DNA from: Variovorax paradoxus
GTDB taxonomy: Bacteria > Pseudomonadota > Gammaproteobacteria > Burkholderiales > Burkholderiaceae_C
Direction of reading: 5' to 3'
DNA: 64,000 bases
Assembly (NCBI RefSeq): GCF_000834655.1
Contig: NZ_JXQQ01000052.1
Coordinates: forward strand, 29,318-93,317
Below are positions 54,640-63,412 of the stretch, in pieces (positions within the stretch are counted from its first letter, which is position 1; the number at the start of each line of letters is the position of its first letter). The notes beneath the pieces were generated by a model. The model did no database searches. It saw only the letters and a program-made list of their open reading frames with translations, and was not told where the DNA came from. Both the position numbers and the translations under genes were made by a program.

Positions 54640-54877
54640 CGAATCTGGCCGGTCCGACGAGTCGCTCGCCGGGACCGAAGCGGGCGTGGTCTTCGATGCC
54701 TGCTCCAGACGGATTTCCGTGGCCCAACGGGCCGGAGCGAGCGGTACCATCCGCGAAAAACAGCGGGTCGCGAAAGGCAACTTTCGACAGCTGTTTTCCT
54801 GGAGAAAGTCATTCGACCGACTCGCCCCAGGTGCCAAATCCCCGCAAGCGACACCGTCGAAAGAGGAGCCGAAGGCC

Positions 54878-55312
54878 ATGACAGTCAAGCGAATGGACAA
54901 CATCCTGATCGTTGTCGACGACCTCGAAGCGGTGAAGGCGTTCTTTCTCGAACTGGGCCTCAAGCTCGAAGGCCAGACCACCGTCGACGGGCCTGCCGTC
55001 GGGAGCCTCATCGGGCTTGGAGACGTTCGGGCCACCCTCGCGATGCTGCGCACGCCCGATGGGCAGGGAATCGAACTGGACAAATTCCACACGCCGGATG
55101 CAGTCAGGTTCGGTCCCGTGGACGCGCCTGTGAACACCTTGGGTCTTCGTCGCATCATGTTTGCCGTCGATGGCATCGATGCGGTCGTTGCGCGAATGCA
55201 GGCCCATGGCGCCGAGCTCATCGGCCAGATGCAGTACGGGGAGGCGTACCGGCTCGCCTACATTCGCGGGCCCGAAGGCATCATCGTCGGGCTTGCGGAG
55301 CAGCTCGGTTAG
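54878..55312 (+). CDS. VOC family protein
   Basis: A 144-residue vicinal-oxygen-chelate protein. It has VKRMDNILIVVDDLEAVKAF, IELDKFHTPDAVRFGPVDAP and RRIMFAVDGIDAVVARMQAH, and ends YIRGPEGIIVGLAEQLG, with the metal-site Glu near the end. It resembles glyoxalase/bleomycin-resistance members; the substrate is unknown. GAGGAG lies about 10 bases before the ATG. It is convergent with an SDR, 14 bases apart. The 238 bases upstream show no gene. Confidence 0.85.
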   Translation: MTVKRMDNILIVVDDLEAVKAFFLELGLKLEGQTTVDGPAVGSLIGLGDVRATLAMLRTPDGQGIELDKFHTPDAVRFGPVDAPVNTLGLRRIMFAVDGIDAVVARMQAHGAELIGQMQYGEAYRLAYIRGPEGIIVGLAEQLG

Positions 55313-55326
55313 AGCGGGCAAGCCGC

Positions 55327-56298
55327 TCAGAAGGTCTCGCCGACCATCTCCTCGCTCCGGCGCCAAAGCAGCCTGGCCGTTTCGGGGTCCAGCGCGTAGG
55401 AGCGAACGCCCTCGGCGAAAGGGCCGAGGGGCCCGTCGTTCACTTCGGAAACGTGGCAGTTCTCGCAGTAACGCCCGCCCACTTCGTCTGGCGCAGCTAT
55501 CAAGCCGGCCCACAGTGTTGTCGCGGCGCCTTGCGCCACGCTCTTCCACTGGAACGGCGCCTGGCCCTCGGCCACGAGCGCCGCGCTGAGTTTTTCGATG
55601 GCTGCTTCCATGACCTCCTGCCCCATGTGCCGTCCGAGGCCCGTGCGAATGGTCCCGGGATGCACGGCCGCGGCCCTGACACCACGAGCGCGATGGCGAC
55701 GATCGAACTCCACCGCGAAGAGGATGTTGGCCGTCTTCGATCGTGCGTACGCGAGTTGAGGTTCGTAGGGGGTGCGTTCGAAGTTCAGGTCATCGAGGCT
55801 GAAAGGCGCGGAGCGATGAGACGCGGACGCCACCACCACGAGCCTGCCGCCGTCCGCAATGCGCGATGCCAGGCGATTCACGAGGACGAAGTGACCCAGA
55901 TGGTTCGTGCCGAACTGGGTCTCGAAGCCTTCGCGCGTGCGCCCCGCTGGCGTGGCCATGACGCCTGCGTTGGCGATCACCACGTCGAAAAGCGGGCCGC
56001 TGTCTGCGATGCGGTCTGCACAGCGGCGCACGCTCTCGAGAGACGACAAGTCGAGCTCCACCAATTCGAAGCTGCCGCCATTCGCCGCATCCGAAAGAAC
56101 GGCGGCGGTGACGGCCTGGGCGTTGCTCAGGTCGCGCGCTGTTCCGACCACATGCGCGCCATGCGCCGCCAGAGCGCGCGCCGTCTCGATTCCGATGCCG
56201 GACGAGGCCCCGGTCAAGAGGATTCTTCTGCCTCGAAGGTCGATGCCGTCGAGAACGTCATCGGCCGTAGAGGCCGCATTGAAAGTTCGATTCATCAA
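55327..56298 (-). CDS. SDR family NAD(P)-dependent oxidoreductase
   Basis: A 323-residue SDR of the retinol-dehydrogenase/WWOX-like type, extended at the C-terminus. It has TGASSGIGIETARALAAHGA (cofactor), VVIANAGVMATPAG, GTNHLGHFVLVNRL and LAYARSKTANILFA (Tyr-x3-Lys). The substrate is unknown. It lies 91 bases downstream of an alpha/beta-hydrolase gene on the same strand. Confidence 0.88.
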   Translation of the reverse strand: MMNRTFNAASTADDVLDGIDLRGRRILLTGASSGIGIETARALAAHGAHVVGTARDLSNAQAVTAAVLSDAANGGSFELVELDLSSLESVRRCADRIADSGPLFDVVIANAGVMATPAGRTREGFETQFGTNHLGHFVLVNRLASRIADGGRLVVVASASHRSAPFSLDDLNFERTPYEPQLAYARSKTANILFAVEFDRRHRARGVRAAAVHPGTIRTGLGRHMGQEVMEAAIEKLSAALVAEGQAPFQWKSVAQGAATTLWAGLIAAPDEVGGRYCENCHVSEVNDGPLGPFAEGVRSYALDPETARLLWRRSEEMVGETF

Positions 56299-56389
56299 GT
56301 CATCGCTGGAAGCGATTCCGTTTCATGGAAATTGGGTTCTGGTGTTGCCGGCTGCGGCTGGATGGCGCGCAGACGCCGCCGCCGCAACC

Positions 56390-57433
56390 TCAACCTGCGC
56401 GACGTTCCGCGCGAACGAGCTCGAGCACGGCGTCCGAAAAATCGCGCGGCGCCTCCTGCGGCAGGTTGTGCCCCGCGCCCGGCACGATGCGGTGCGTGCG
56501 CGGCCCGGTGAACTTCGCCGCCTGGGCCGAACCGTCCGTGGGCCCATGCGCGCCATCGTCGGCGCCGTCCAGCGTCACCGCGCGCACCGGTATCGGGGGC
56601 AGCGATGCAAGCTTGCGATCGATCTCGGCATAGGCGGGATCTCCCTTGACCGCACCGAACCGATGGCGAAACGAATGGATCGACACGTCGACATGGTCGG
56701 GGTTGTCGAACGACGCCGCGGTGCGGACAAAGGTCGCGTCGTCGAACTGCCAGGTCGGAGACCACTGCTTCCAGAAGAGCCTGTCGAACTCGCGCCGGTA
56801 CTTTTCGTAGCCCGCGCGCCCTCGCTCCGTCTGGAAGTAGAACTGCCACCAGAGCGGGACCTCGCTCTCGGGCTTCGCCGGAACCAGCACCGCGGACGGA
56901 TCGGCGAATGCATACCCGTTGCCCGACACCAACCCCGCGCAGCGTTCCGGCCAGAGCGCGGCCACGGCACTGGCCGCCTTGCCGCCCCAGTCGTATCCGG
57001 CGAGCACTGCGCGCGGCAACCTCAACGCATCGAGCAGCGCCAGAAGATCCGCGCCGAATGCCGCGAACTCGCCCGAACGAAGCGTGCCTGCGCTCAGGAA
57101 GCGCGTGGGGCCGAAGCCGCGCAGATAAGGAACGATCACCCGGCAACCCGCGGACGCGAGGAGGGGCGCGACCTCCGCATAGGCCTCGATGTCATACGGA
57201 AACCCGTGCAGCAGCACGACGGCCGGGCCATCCGCAGGGCCCGCCTCGTAGTAGGCGATGTTCAGAACGCCGGCATTCACGTTGTTCAAACGCGCCATGC
57301 CGAGTGCGGGCGATCCGGCGCTCTTCGCAGGTGCCGCCATGCATCCCAGTGCCAGGTTCAGTCCGATGAATCCCGCACCCGTCGCGGCGCCGCGAAGAAA
57401 TCCGCGGCGCTGAATGCCCATGCGATCGCTCAT
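56390..57433 (-). CDS. Tat-exported alpha/beta hydrolase, epoxide-hydrolase-like
   Basis: A 347-residue hydrolase. The Tat signal is GIQRRGFLRGAATGAGFIG, with a Cys near residue 31 that might be lipid-modified. The oxyanion motif is HGFPYD. The nucleophile is Asp148 in AGYDWGGKAA, as in epoxide hydrolases and haloalkane dehalogenases, and the catalytic His is in GAGHNLPQEAP. The start at MSDRMGIQRR has AAGGA upstream. The substrate is unknown. Confidence 0.87.
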   Translation of the reverse strand: MSDRMGIQRRGFLRGAATGAGFIGLNLALGCMAAPAKSAGSPALGMARLNNVNAGVLNIAYYEAGPADGPAVVLLHGFPYDIEAYAEVAPLLASAGCRVIVPYLRGFGPTRFLSAGTLRSGEFAAFGADLLALLDALRLPRAVLAGYDWGGKAASAVAALWPERCAGLVSGNGYAFADPSAVLVPAKPESEVPLWWQFYFQTERGRAGYEKYRREFDRLFWKQWSPTWQFDDATFVRTAASFDNPDHVDVSIHSFRHRFGAVKGDPAYAEIDRKLASLPPIPVRAVTLDGADDGAHGPTDGSAQAAKFTGPRTHRIVPGAGHNLPQEAPRDFSDAVLELVRAERRAG

Positions 57434-57816
57434 GCCGGCTTCCTTTCGCTGCCTTCGAGACCAGGCGCGATGGCGCGCCCGATCGCTCGGCATGCGCCGG
57501 GTGCTGTGGTCACTGGATCAGTCATCTGGGATTTTTCTGTCATTGAGTCGTACGAGAAGTCGTGGCGGTCGCAAAAATGGCATCGATCCTAGGTTTGCGG
57601 ATTGCCGACCGGTAGCCACGCGCGAGGCCGCATCGTGTTGAGCAAAGGGCACCAATCGCTCCCGCGTGGTCGATGCAGAGTTGCCTGCATCGAAGAGGGG
57701 GCCTGCCTGCATTCCCCGAGCGTCGAGGTGGCCGGCATGCGAATGCCTTCGCCGACGCATGGATGTCCTAACATCGCCTCCCGCCGTTCACCCGCAAGCA
57801 CCAGCGCAGAGAAACC
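57434..57816. other. intergenic region without convincing gene
   Basis: These 383 bases separate two divergent exported-hydrolase genes. Short frames exist on both strands, but their products are Arg/Ser/Pro-rich and lack ribosome sites. The region probably holds both promoters; no clear -35/-10 pair, riboswitch or repeat was found. Confidence 0.6.
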
Positions 57817-59694
57817 ATGAGGAAATTCATCGCCGCGGTCATCGCATTCGCAACCGCCTTCGCCACGTCGCTGGCCGCGCATGCACAGGAAGCCACGCTG
57901 GACCCCGACACGGGCCTGCCGGCATCGCAGCCCTTCGATTTTCCCGACCAGGCGGCGGTGGCACCTTTCTGGTCGAAGCGCCTTGCCGGCTACTTCACGA
58001 CGGCCGACGGAATCCGGCTGCGCTACAGCGTGCTGTTGCCCAGCGCGTCGGGCCGGTTCCCCGTCGTCCTCAGCATCAACGGATACGACGCCGGCTCGAT
58101 CGGCGGAACGCCGTACCTGAAATACAAGACGTCCATGTCGGTCGAGCTGGACAAGCGGCTCGTCGAAGCCGGCTACGCGGTGATGGGCGTGAACGCCGCG
58201 GGCACCGGTTGCTCCGAGGGCCCGCTCGAATACACGCGGCCGCAACTGGGCAGGCACGGCGCCGAAGCTGTCGAGTTCGCGGCGGCGCAGGCCTGGTCCG
58301 ATGGAAAGGTCGGCATGGTGAACTGGTCGTACGGCGGCTCTTCGCAGCTGGCGACCGCGCAGCAGCGCCCGCCGCATCTTCGGGCGATCGTGCCCGGCAT
58401 GGTGCTGACGGACTTCCGCGACGCGCTGGTGCCCGGCGGTGTGCCTGCACCGGGTTTCGTCACGCCTCTTCGGGTCTCCATGCGCGCCTACTGGGAGAAG
58501 GTGGCCGCGCAGACCGCGACGAAAGAGGGCGACGCGAGTTGCCTGGCGCAGATCCCGAAGAACCTCGCGGCCGAAGACACGAACTCCGTGATGCATCTCT
58601 TCCTGTCGCACCCATTGCGGGACGAGCACATGAAGAGCTTCGACCTGGCGCCGCTTGCCGACCGCGTCCAGGTTCCGGTGCTGTCGATGGAAGCCTTCCA
58701 GGACCAGGCCATCACGCCTCGCAGCGGCTACTACCAGTCCCGGCTCGATCCGGCCAAGCTGTGGTCGGTGCAGACGAACGGCCGGCACGACATGTACCTG
58801 GCCGCCGACTTCCAGGCGATGGCTGTGCGTTTTCTCGATCGCTTCGTCAAGGGCGAGGACAACGGATTCGAACGCGACACCCCGCGCACCACGGTGTGGA
58901 TGGAGACCTCCGAGGAGGGCGGCAATGCGCTCCAGCGGCGCGTTTCTCCCAAGCCGCGCTGGGTGGTGAAGAAGGGATCGATCCGCAGCGGCGATCTGGC
59001 CGTCAAGGAATTTCATCTGGGTGCGGGTCAGGCGCTCGGCGATGCGCCCGGCACCGGCGCGGCCGACGGGTTCGACTACCCGGGCGCAGGCGTTGCCGTC
59101 AACGACATCGCCGGACGCTCCTTCTGGGGCCCATTGCCAGGCGACTGGAAGACGACGGGCGTCGCCTACACATCGCCTCCGCTGGGCGAAGACCTGATGG
59201 TCTACGGGCCGGGCAGCGCCGACCTCTGGGTCACGGCCAGCGCGGGGGATGCGGACCTGCAGGTCACCATCACCGAGCTGCGGCCCGACGGACAGGAGAC
59301 CTACGTCCAGCGCGGCTGGCTGCGCTTGTCGAACCGGGCGCTGGACTCCGCGCGCTCGACGCCGCTGCGGCCGGTGCACCTGGAGCAGCCCGCGCAGTTC
59401 ATGCCCCTGCTGCCGGGGCGGCCCGTCCTTGCACGCGTCGAGATCAACAAGATGGGGCACTACTTTCGCAGCGGGTCGCGGCTGCGCGTCTGGATCGACA
59501 CGCCGGCTCAGACCGGCGGCCTGGTGTTCGACACCTTCACGCAGAAGCAGCGCGTCTACGTGCTGCACAACGCCAGGTACGACTCCGTGCTGCGGCTCGG
59601 CGTGCTGAAGGACGTGAAGGGGCCGGCGAGCTATCCGGCGTGCGGTGCGACGATCCTGCAGCCGTGCCGGCCGGATCCGCTGGCCAGCCGCTGA
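57817..59694 (+). CDS. exported CocE/NonD family hydrolase
   Basis: A 625-residue S15-type serine hydrolase. A signal peptide ends after AHA. The nucleophile is Ser171 in VNWSYGGSSQ, the Asp in EAFQDQAITP and the His in TNGRHDMY. The C-terminal jelly-roll domain (DLWVTASAGDADLQVTITEL) is the X-Pro dipeptidyl-peptidase C-terminal type. Known members cleave cocaine esters, glutaryl-cephalosporins or peptides; the substrate here is unknown. The acyltransferase gene follows after 14 bases, so they are co-transcribed. Confidence 0.88.
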   Translation: MRKFIAAVIAFATAFATSLAAHAQEATLDPDTGLPASQPFDFPDQAAVAPFWSKRLAGYFTTADGIRLRYSVLLPSASGRFPVVLSINGYDAGSIGGTPYLKYKTSMSVELDKRLVEAGYAVMGVNAAGTGCSEGPLEYTRPQLGRHGAEAVEFAAAQAWSDGKVGMVNWSYGGSSQLATAQQRPPHLRAIVPGMVLTDFRDALVPGGVPAPGFVTPLRVSMRAYWEKVAAQTATKEGDASCLAQIPKNLAAEDTNSVMHLFLSHPLRDEHMKSFDLAPLADRVQVPVLSMEAFQDQAITPRSGYYQSRLDPAKLWSVQTNGRHDMYLAADFQAMAVRFLDRFVKGEDNGFERDTPRTTVWMETSEEGGNALQRRVSPKPRWVVKKGSIRSGDLAVKEFHLGAGQALGDAPGTGAADGFDYPGAGVAVNDIAGRSFWGPLPGDWKTTGVAYTSPPLGEDLMVYGPGSADLWVTASAGDADLQVTITELRPDGQETYVQRGWLRLSNRALDSARSTPLRPVHLEQPAQFMPLLPGRPVLARVEINKMGHYFRSGSRLRVWIDTPAQTGGLVFDTFTQKQRVYVLHNARYDSVLRLGVLKDVKGPASYPACGATILQPCRPDPLASR

Positions 59695-59708
59695 ACGGGG
59701 CGCTTCCC

Positions 59709-60704
59709 ATGCGGTACAACCCGGCGCTCGATGGTGTTCGCGCGCTGTCGATCCTCGCCATCGTGCTGTTCCACTGCGAAGTGCCCGGTGCCCGCGGCGG
59801 GTTCGTGGGGCTCGACGTGTTCTTCGTGCTCTCCGGCTACCTCATCACATCGCTGCTTGCGACGGAACATCGCAATGGCGGCATCGAGGTCGGTCGCTTC
59901 TACGCCCGTCGGGCCCTGCGGCTGTATCCGACCTTGCTGCTCATGATCGCGGCCTACGTGGTGCTGGCGCCCATCCTCTGGCCGGCTGACAACCGGTGGC
60001 TCTCGGCCGCGCTGGCCGCACTGTATGTCTACGACTACGCGCTGCCCTTCTGGGACCTGACCTACACCATCGGGCACACGTGGTCGCTGGGCGTGGAGGA
60101 AAAGTTCTACCTGTTGTGGCCCTTGCTGCTGCCGCTTGTGCTGCGATCGCGGCATCCGGTTCGCTGGCTCGTGTCGGCATTCGTCGCGGTGACCGCGTGG
60201 CGGTACTTCGTGGCCCTGAACTGGACCTGGGCGCAGGCCTATTTCTGCTTCGACACGCGAATGAGCGGCATCCTGCTCGGCGCCATCGCGGCGCTCACCC
60301 GCTTCAAGGTGTCCAGGTATGCACTCGCGATGGCGTGCGTGGCGCTCGCGGTGCTCATGACGCTGCCTTCGCTTCCGACGATCGACCAGACGGAGGCCGT
60401 CACGCTGCGCATCACCCTGGCCGAGCTGGCCGCCTTCGTGCTTGTCTGCCATGCCGCGGAAATCGGGAAGGCGTCGATCCTCGCGTCGGGGCCACTGGTC
60501 TACATCGGCAGGCTGTCGTATGGCATCTATCTCTGGCATTTCCCTTTGGTCCTGCTGCTTCGCTACACGCAGCCGCTGTGGGTCACGCTGAGCGCGACGA
60601 TCGTCTTCTCGTTCGCGATGGCGGCGATCTGCCTGCATCTGGTGGACTTGCCCCTCAAGAGGTGGCGCCAGAAGGCTTGGCCAGAGGCCCGCAGCGTCGC
60701 TTGA
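59709..60704 (+). CDS. OafA/YrhL-type membrane acyltransferase
   Basis: A 331-residue acyltransferase family 3 protein with about ten helices. It begins LDGVRALSILAIVLFHCEVP, with the active-site His, and has VFFVLSGYLITSLL, RFYARRALRLYPTLLL, GHTWSLGVEEKFYLLWPLLL and GRLSYGIYLWHFPLVLLLRY. It lacks the extracellular SGNH domain of longer OafA proteins. Such enzymes acylate sugars on polysaccharides or lipids. It may work with the co-transcribed hydrolase. Confidence 0.88.
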   Translation: MRYNPALDGVRALSILAIVLFHCEVPGARGGFVGLDVFFVLSGYLITSLLATEHRNGGIEVGRFYARRALRLYPTLLLMIAAYVVLAPILWPADNRWLSAALAALYVYDYALPFWDLTYTIGHTWSLGVEEKFYLLWPLLLPLVLRSRHPVRWLVSAFVAVTAWRYFVALNWTWAQAYFCFDTRMSGILLGAIAALTRFKVSRYALAMACVALAVLMTLPSLPTIDQTEAVTLRITLAELAAFVLVCHAAEIGKASILASGPLVYIGRLSYGIYLWHFPLVLLLRYTQPLWVTLSATIVFSFAMAAICLHLVDLPLKRWRQKAWPEARSVA

Positions 60705-60831
60705 ACCCCGTGCCGGCAACGCGGCATTGATGCCGAACCGGAACCAGCGCGCGTCCTTGCGCGGACCTACCGGAGCGCAGGCGCCAAACCTACGATGAAC
60801 GCACCAGGCATCCATCGCAAGGAACGGCGCA

Positions 60832-61128
60832 ATGAACACATCTGCTGCTCACACCACTGACCGGCCCATCGTCTTTCGCGGGTTGGCCTGCGGCCTGGCG
60901 ATCCTCTCGCTGCTGCCGGCCCTTGCCAGCTGCACCGACGCCGCTTCGGCTTCCGGCACTTCCGCGTCGACCTCCGCCGGGCGCCAGCCGACGCTCGACA
61001 CGCAGGTGGTCGCCGCCGAGCCGGGCTGCCGCAAGGAATTTCCCGTGGAGTACCGGGGAATCAGCTGCGCAGGCCACGACTACGACCCGCCGGCGATCCC
61101 GTTCGGCGAACTCTATCCACCGCGGTGA
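60832..61128 (+). CDS. small hypothetical lipoprotein
   Basis: A 98-residue exported protein. The lipobox is PALASC near residue 34. A Ser/Ala/Thr-rich linker leads to a short folded part with two cysteines (EPGCRKEFPVEYRGISCAGH), likely a disulfide. No function can be assigned. It is 127 bases from the acyltransferase gene. Confidence 0.65.
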   Translation: MNTSAAHTTDRPIVFRGLACGLAILSLLPALASCTDAASASGTSASTSAGRQPTLDTQVVAAEPGCRKEFPVEYRGISCAGHDYDPPAIPFGELYPPR

Positions 61129-61180
61129 GGCGACGAGCGTTGCCCGCCCGCTCTTCAGATTTTCAGCAAGAAGGAACCCC

Positions 61181-61609
61181 ATGGCCCCATCTCACAACCC
61201 CGACATCGTTGCCTTCATCGACCTGCTCGCCGAGACCGGAAGCAACTACCGTATGGACGAAATGGAAGCGCTCTACACCGAGGACCTCGGCTTCCTGGTG
61301 CTGACGCCGCAAGGCGAGGTCGCCCGCTTCTCGAAGGCGGAGATGATGTCCGAGTTCAGGAGCCGGCGCGATGCGGGCGAGAAGCCGCTGTCGACGGAGA
61401 AACGGATCCTGCACATCGAGGAGCAGGGCGACGAGGCCACTGCCATCCTCTTTCGGCGGATGAGCCAGGAGGCGGACCCGGCGCTCTATGAACTGCGGCT
61501 TCGGCGCACCGGCGGCAGGTGGCTGGTCGCCGGGGAAACCGTGCTGCCATGGCCCGACCTGGCCCACGCGAAGGGATTTCTCCCTCCGCGCACGGCGGCT
61601 CAGGCCTGA
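61181..61609 (+). CDS. NTF2-like (DUF4440/SnoaL-type) protein
   Basis: A 142-residue cone-fold protein of the NTF2 superfamily (DIVAFIDLLAETGSNYRMDE; LYTEDLGFLVLTPQGEVARF; LYELRLRRTGGRWLVAGETV). AAGGA lies about 5 bases before the ATG. The family holds isomerases and hydrolases as well as ligand-binders; no catalytic set is clear. It is convergent with an SDR. Confidence 0.78.
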   Translation: MAPSHNPDIVAFIDLLAETGSNYRMDEMEALYTEDLGFLVLTPQGEVARFSKAEMMSEFRSRRDAGEKPLSTEKRILHIEEQGDEATAILFRRMSQEADPALYELRLRRTGGRWLVAGETVLPWPDLAHAKGFLPPRTAAQA

Positions 61610-61646
61610 AAGGGCGGGGCCACCGGTTCAGGCCCGACGCAGCCGA

Positions 61647-62396
61647 TCACGTCAGCGCCATGCCGCCGTCGATCTTGAGGTTGACGCCCGTGACGAACAC
61701 GCTGTCGTCGCTCGCGAGGAACAGCGCCGCCTGCGCGAGTTCGTCGGGCTGGCCCATCCGGCCCAGGGGGATCGCCGCGGCCATGCTCTTGTCGAACGCC
61801 GGCCGCGCCGCTTCCGAGATGCCCAGCTTCGCAAGGATGGGCGTGTCGACCGGTCCTGGGCTCAGCACATTGACCCGGATGCGCCGGGCCTTCAGTTCGA
61901 GTGCCCAGTTGCGCGCGAAAGCCTCGATGGCGGCCTTGCTGCCCGCGTAGACCGCATGGTTCTCCATCACCTTGCCGCTGGCGATCGAGCTCGTGAGGAT
62001 GACCGAGCCGCCATCGCGCATGAACGCAAGCGCCTTGGTCACGCCGAAGAACACCGCGCGCGTGTTGGTGGCGAACTGCACGTCGTAGTTGTCCACGGTC
62101 ACGGCGGCGGACGGCTCGAGGATGGCCGTTCCCGCATTCGCCACATAGATGTCGATGGCGCCGAACCGCGCCTTCACTGCGGCGAGCAGCCGGTCGTGCA
62201 TCGCGAGATCGGCCACGTCGCCGACGAAGCCCATCGCATCCGGGCCGATGCTGGCCAACGCGGCATCGACCGCGTCCTGGCGCCGTCCCACGATGACGAC
62301 ATTCGCGCCTTGCGCCGCGAAGGCCTGTGCGCAGGCCAGGCCGATGCCGCTGTTGCCGCCGGTGACCACGGCCACCTTGCCGGAGAGTTTCTTCAT
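61647..62396 (-). CDS. SDR family oxidoreductase
   Basis: A 249-residue classical SDR. It has TGGNSGIGLACAQAFAAQGA, VANAGTAILEPS, the catalytic Ser in SVILTSSIASG and YAGSKAAIEAFARNW (Tyr-x3-Lys), then LSPGPVDTPIL. AAGGA lies before the ATG MKKLSGK; an upstream ATG would add 18 unconserved residues. It is divergent from a LysR gene, which probably controls it. The substrate is unknown. Confidence 0.9.
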   Translation of the reverse strand: MKKLSGKVAVVTGGNSGIGLACAQAFAAQGANVVIVGRRQDAVDAALASIGPDAMGFVGDVADLAMHDRLLAAVKARFGAIDIYVANAGTAILEPSAAVTVDNYDVQFATNTRAVFFGVTKALAFMRDGGSVILTSSIASGKVMENHAVYAGSKAAIEAFARNWALELKARRIRVNVLSPGPVDTPILAKLGISEAARPAFDKSMAAAIPLGRMGQPDELAQAALFLASDDSVFVTGVNLKIDGGMALT

Positions 62397-62442
62397 GATT
62401 TTTTCCTTGAGGAAGAGAAAGAGGGAAGACTTCCAATTTAGG

Positions 62443-62470
62443 TTTTCCACGCGCGGTCAAGTAGTGGGAA
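62443..62470. promoter_or_regulatory. imperfect inverted repeat between SDR and LysR genes
   Basis: TTTTCCAC and GTGGGAA form a near-perfect inverted repeat around 13 bases in the 106-base divergent region, a spacing compatible with a LysR site. On the minus strand TTGACC (62460-62455) and TAAATT (62440-62435) look like promoter hexamers, though 14 bases apart is short. Confidence 0.35.
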
Positions 62471-62502
62471 GAAACGGAAACACTTGTGCCCAGGAGTCTT
62501 CA

Positions 62503-63390
62503 ATGAATGTTCTAGATCACGCACCCGGATTGGTTGCCTTCGCGAGTTCCGTGGAGGCCGGCTCGTTCAGTGCGGCCGCACGGACGCTGGGCACGTCGCC
62601 GTCGGCGGTCTCCAAGGGTGTCGCGCGGCTGGAGCAGCGCTTTGGCGTCCGGCTGTTCCAGCGTTCGACACGGGTCCTCTCGCTCACGCAGGAAGGCGCC
62701 GCGTACTACGAACGCATCGCGCCGCTGCTGCGCGCGCTCGACGATGCGAGCGACGTGATGCAGCCCGCCGGCATCGCGCAGGGCATGCTGCGCATCACTG
62801 CGCCCGGCGACCTCGGGCGCATTCTTCTGGAGCCGCTGGTCGGCAGCTTCCTGCCCGGGCATCCCGGCCTGAAGCTGGAGATGAGCCTTGCCGACCGGCA
62901 CGTCGACCTGATCCGCGAGGGCTACGACATCGCGATCCGCGCGGGGCAGGTCGCCGACTCCGACCTCACCGCGCGGCGCCTGGCCGACCTGCCGCTCGTG
63001 CTGGTGGCATCGCCCGGGTACCTGGCACGTCGCGGCACGCCCGATTCGATCGATGCCCTGCGCGCCCATGCGCACGTGCGCTACATGCTGGGCGGCAAGG
63101 CGTTTCCGATCCGCTTCGCCGATGGCAGCGTGCTGAGTCCGGCCGGCGTGTTCGACACGGACAACAGCGTGGCGCTGCGCATCGCGGCGCTCGGCGATCT
63201 GGGCGTCATCCAGATCCTGCGGTTGTTCGTGCAGGACGACATCGATGCGGGGCGCCTGGTGCCGGTGCTGCCGCTGCAGCCGCTGCCGCTCGTCACCATC
63301 TCGGCCCTGCATGCCTTCGGACGACAGGCGCCGGCACGTGCGCGGCTTGTCATCGAGTTCCTTGCGGCGGAACTCGAACGGCTGTCCTGA
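62503..63390 (+). CDS. LysR family transcriptional regulator
   Basis: A 295-residue LysR protein. The winged HTH spans about residues 8-65 (LVAFASSVEAGSFSAAARTL; SPSAVSKGVARLEQRFGVRL; RSTRVLSLTQEGAAYYERI). The effector domain follows (MLRITAPGDLGRILLEPLVG; EGYDIAIRAGQV). AGGAG lies about 6 bases before the ATG. It is divergent from the SDR, the usual layout for a LysR regulator and its target. Confidence 0.93.
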   Translation: MNVLDHAPGLVAFASSVEAGSFSAAARTLGTSPSAVSKGVARLEQRFGVRLFQRSTRVLSLTQEGAAYYERIAPLLRALDDASDVMQPAGIAQGMLRITAPGDLGRILLEPLVGSFLPGHPGLKLEMSLADRHVDLIREGYDIAIRAGQVADSDLTARRLADLPLVLVASPGYLARRGTPDSIDALRAHAHVRYMLGGKAFPIRFADGSVLSPAGVFDTDNSVALRIAALGDLGVIQILRLFVQDDIDAGRLVPVLPLQPLPLVTISALHAFGRQAPARARLVIEFLAAELERLS

Positions 63391-63412
63391 TGCTGCGAGC
63401 GGAAAGGGCTCC

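Noticed and set aside
57518..57820. Short frames on both strands between the two exported hydrolases
   Set aside because: They overlap each other, lack ribosome sites and give low-complexity Arg/Ser/Pro products.
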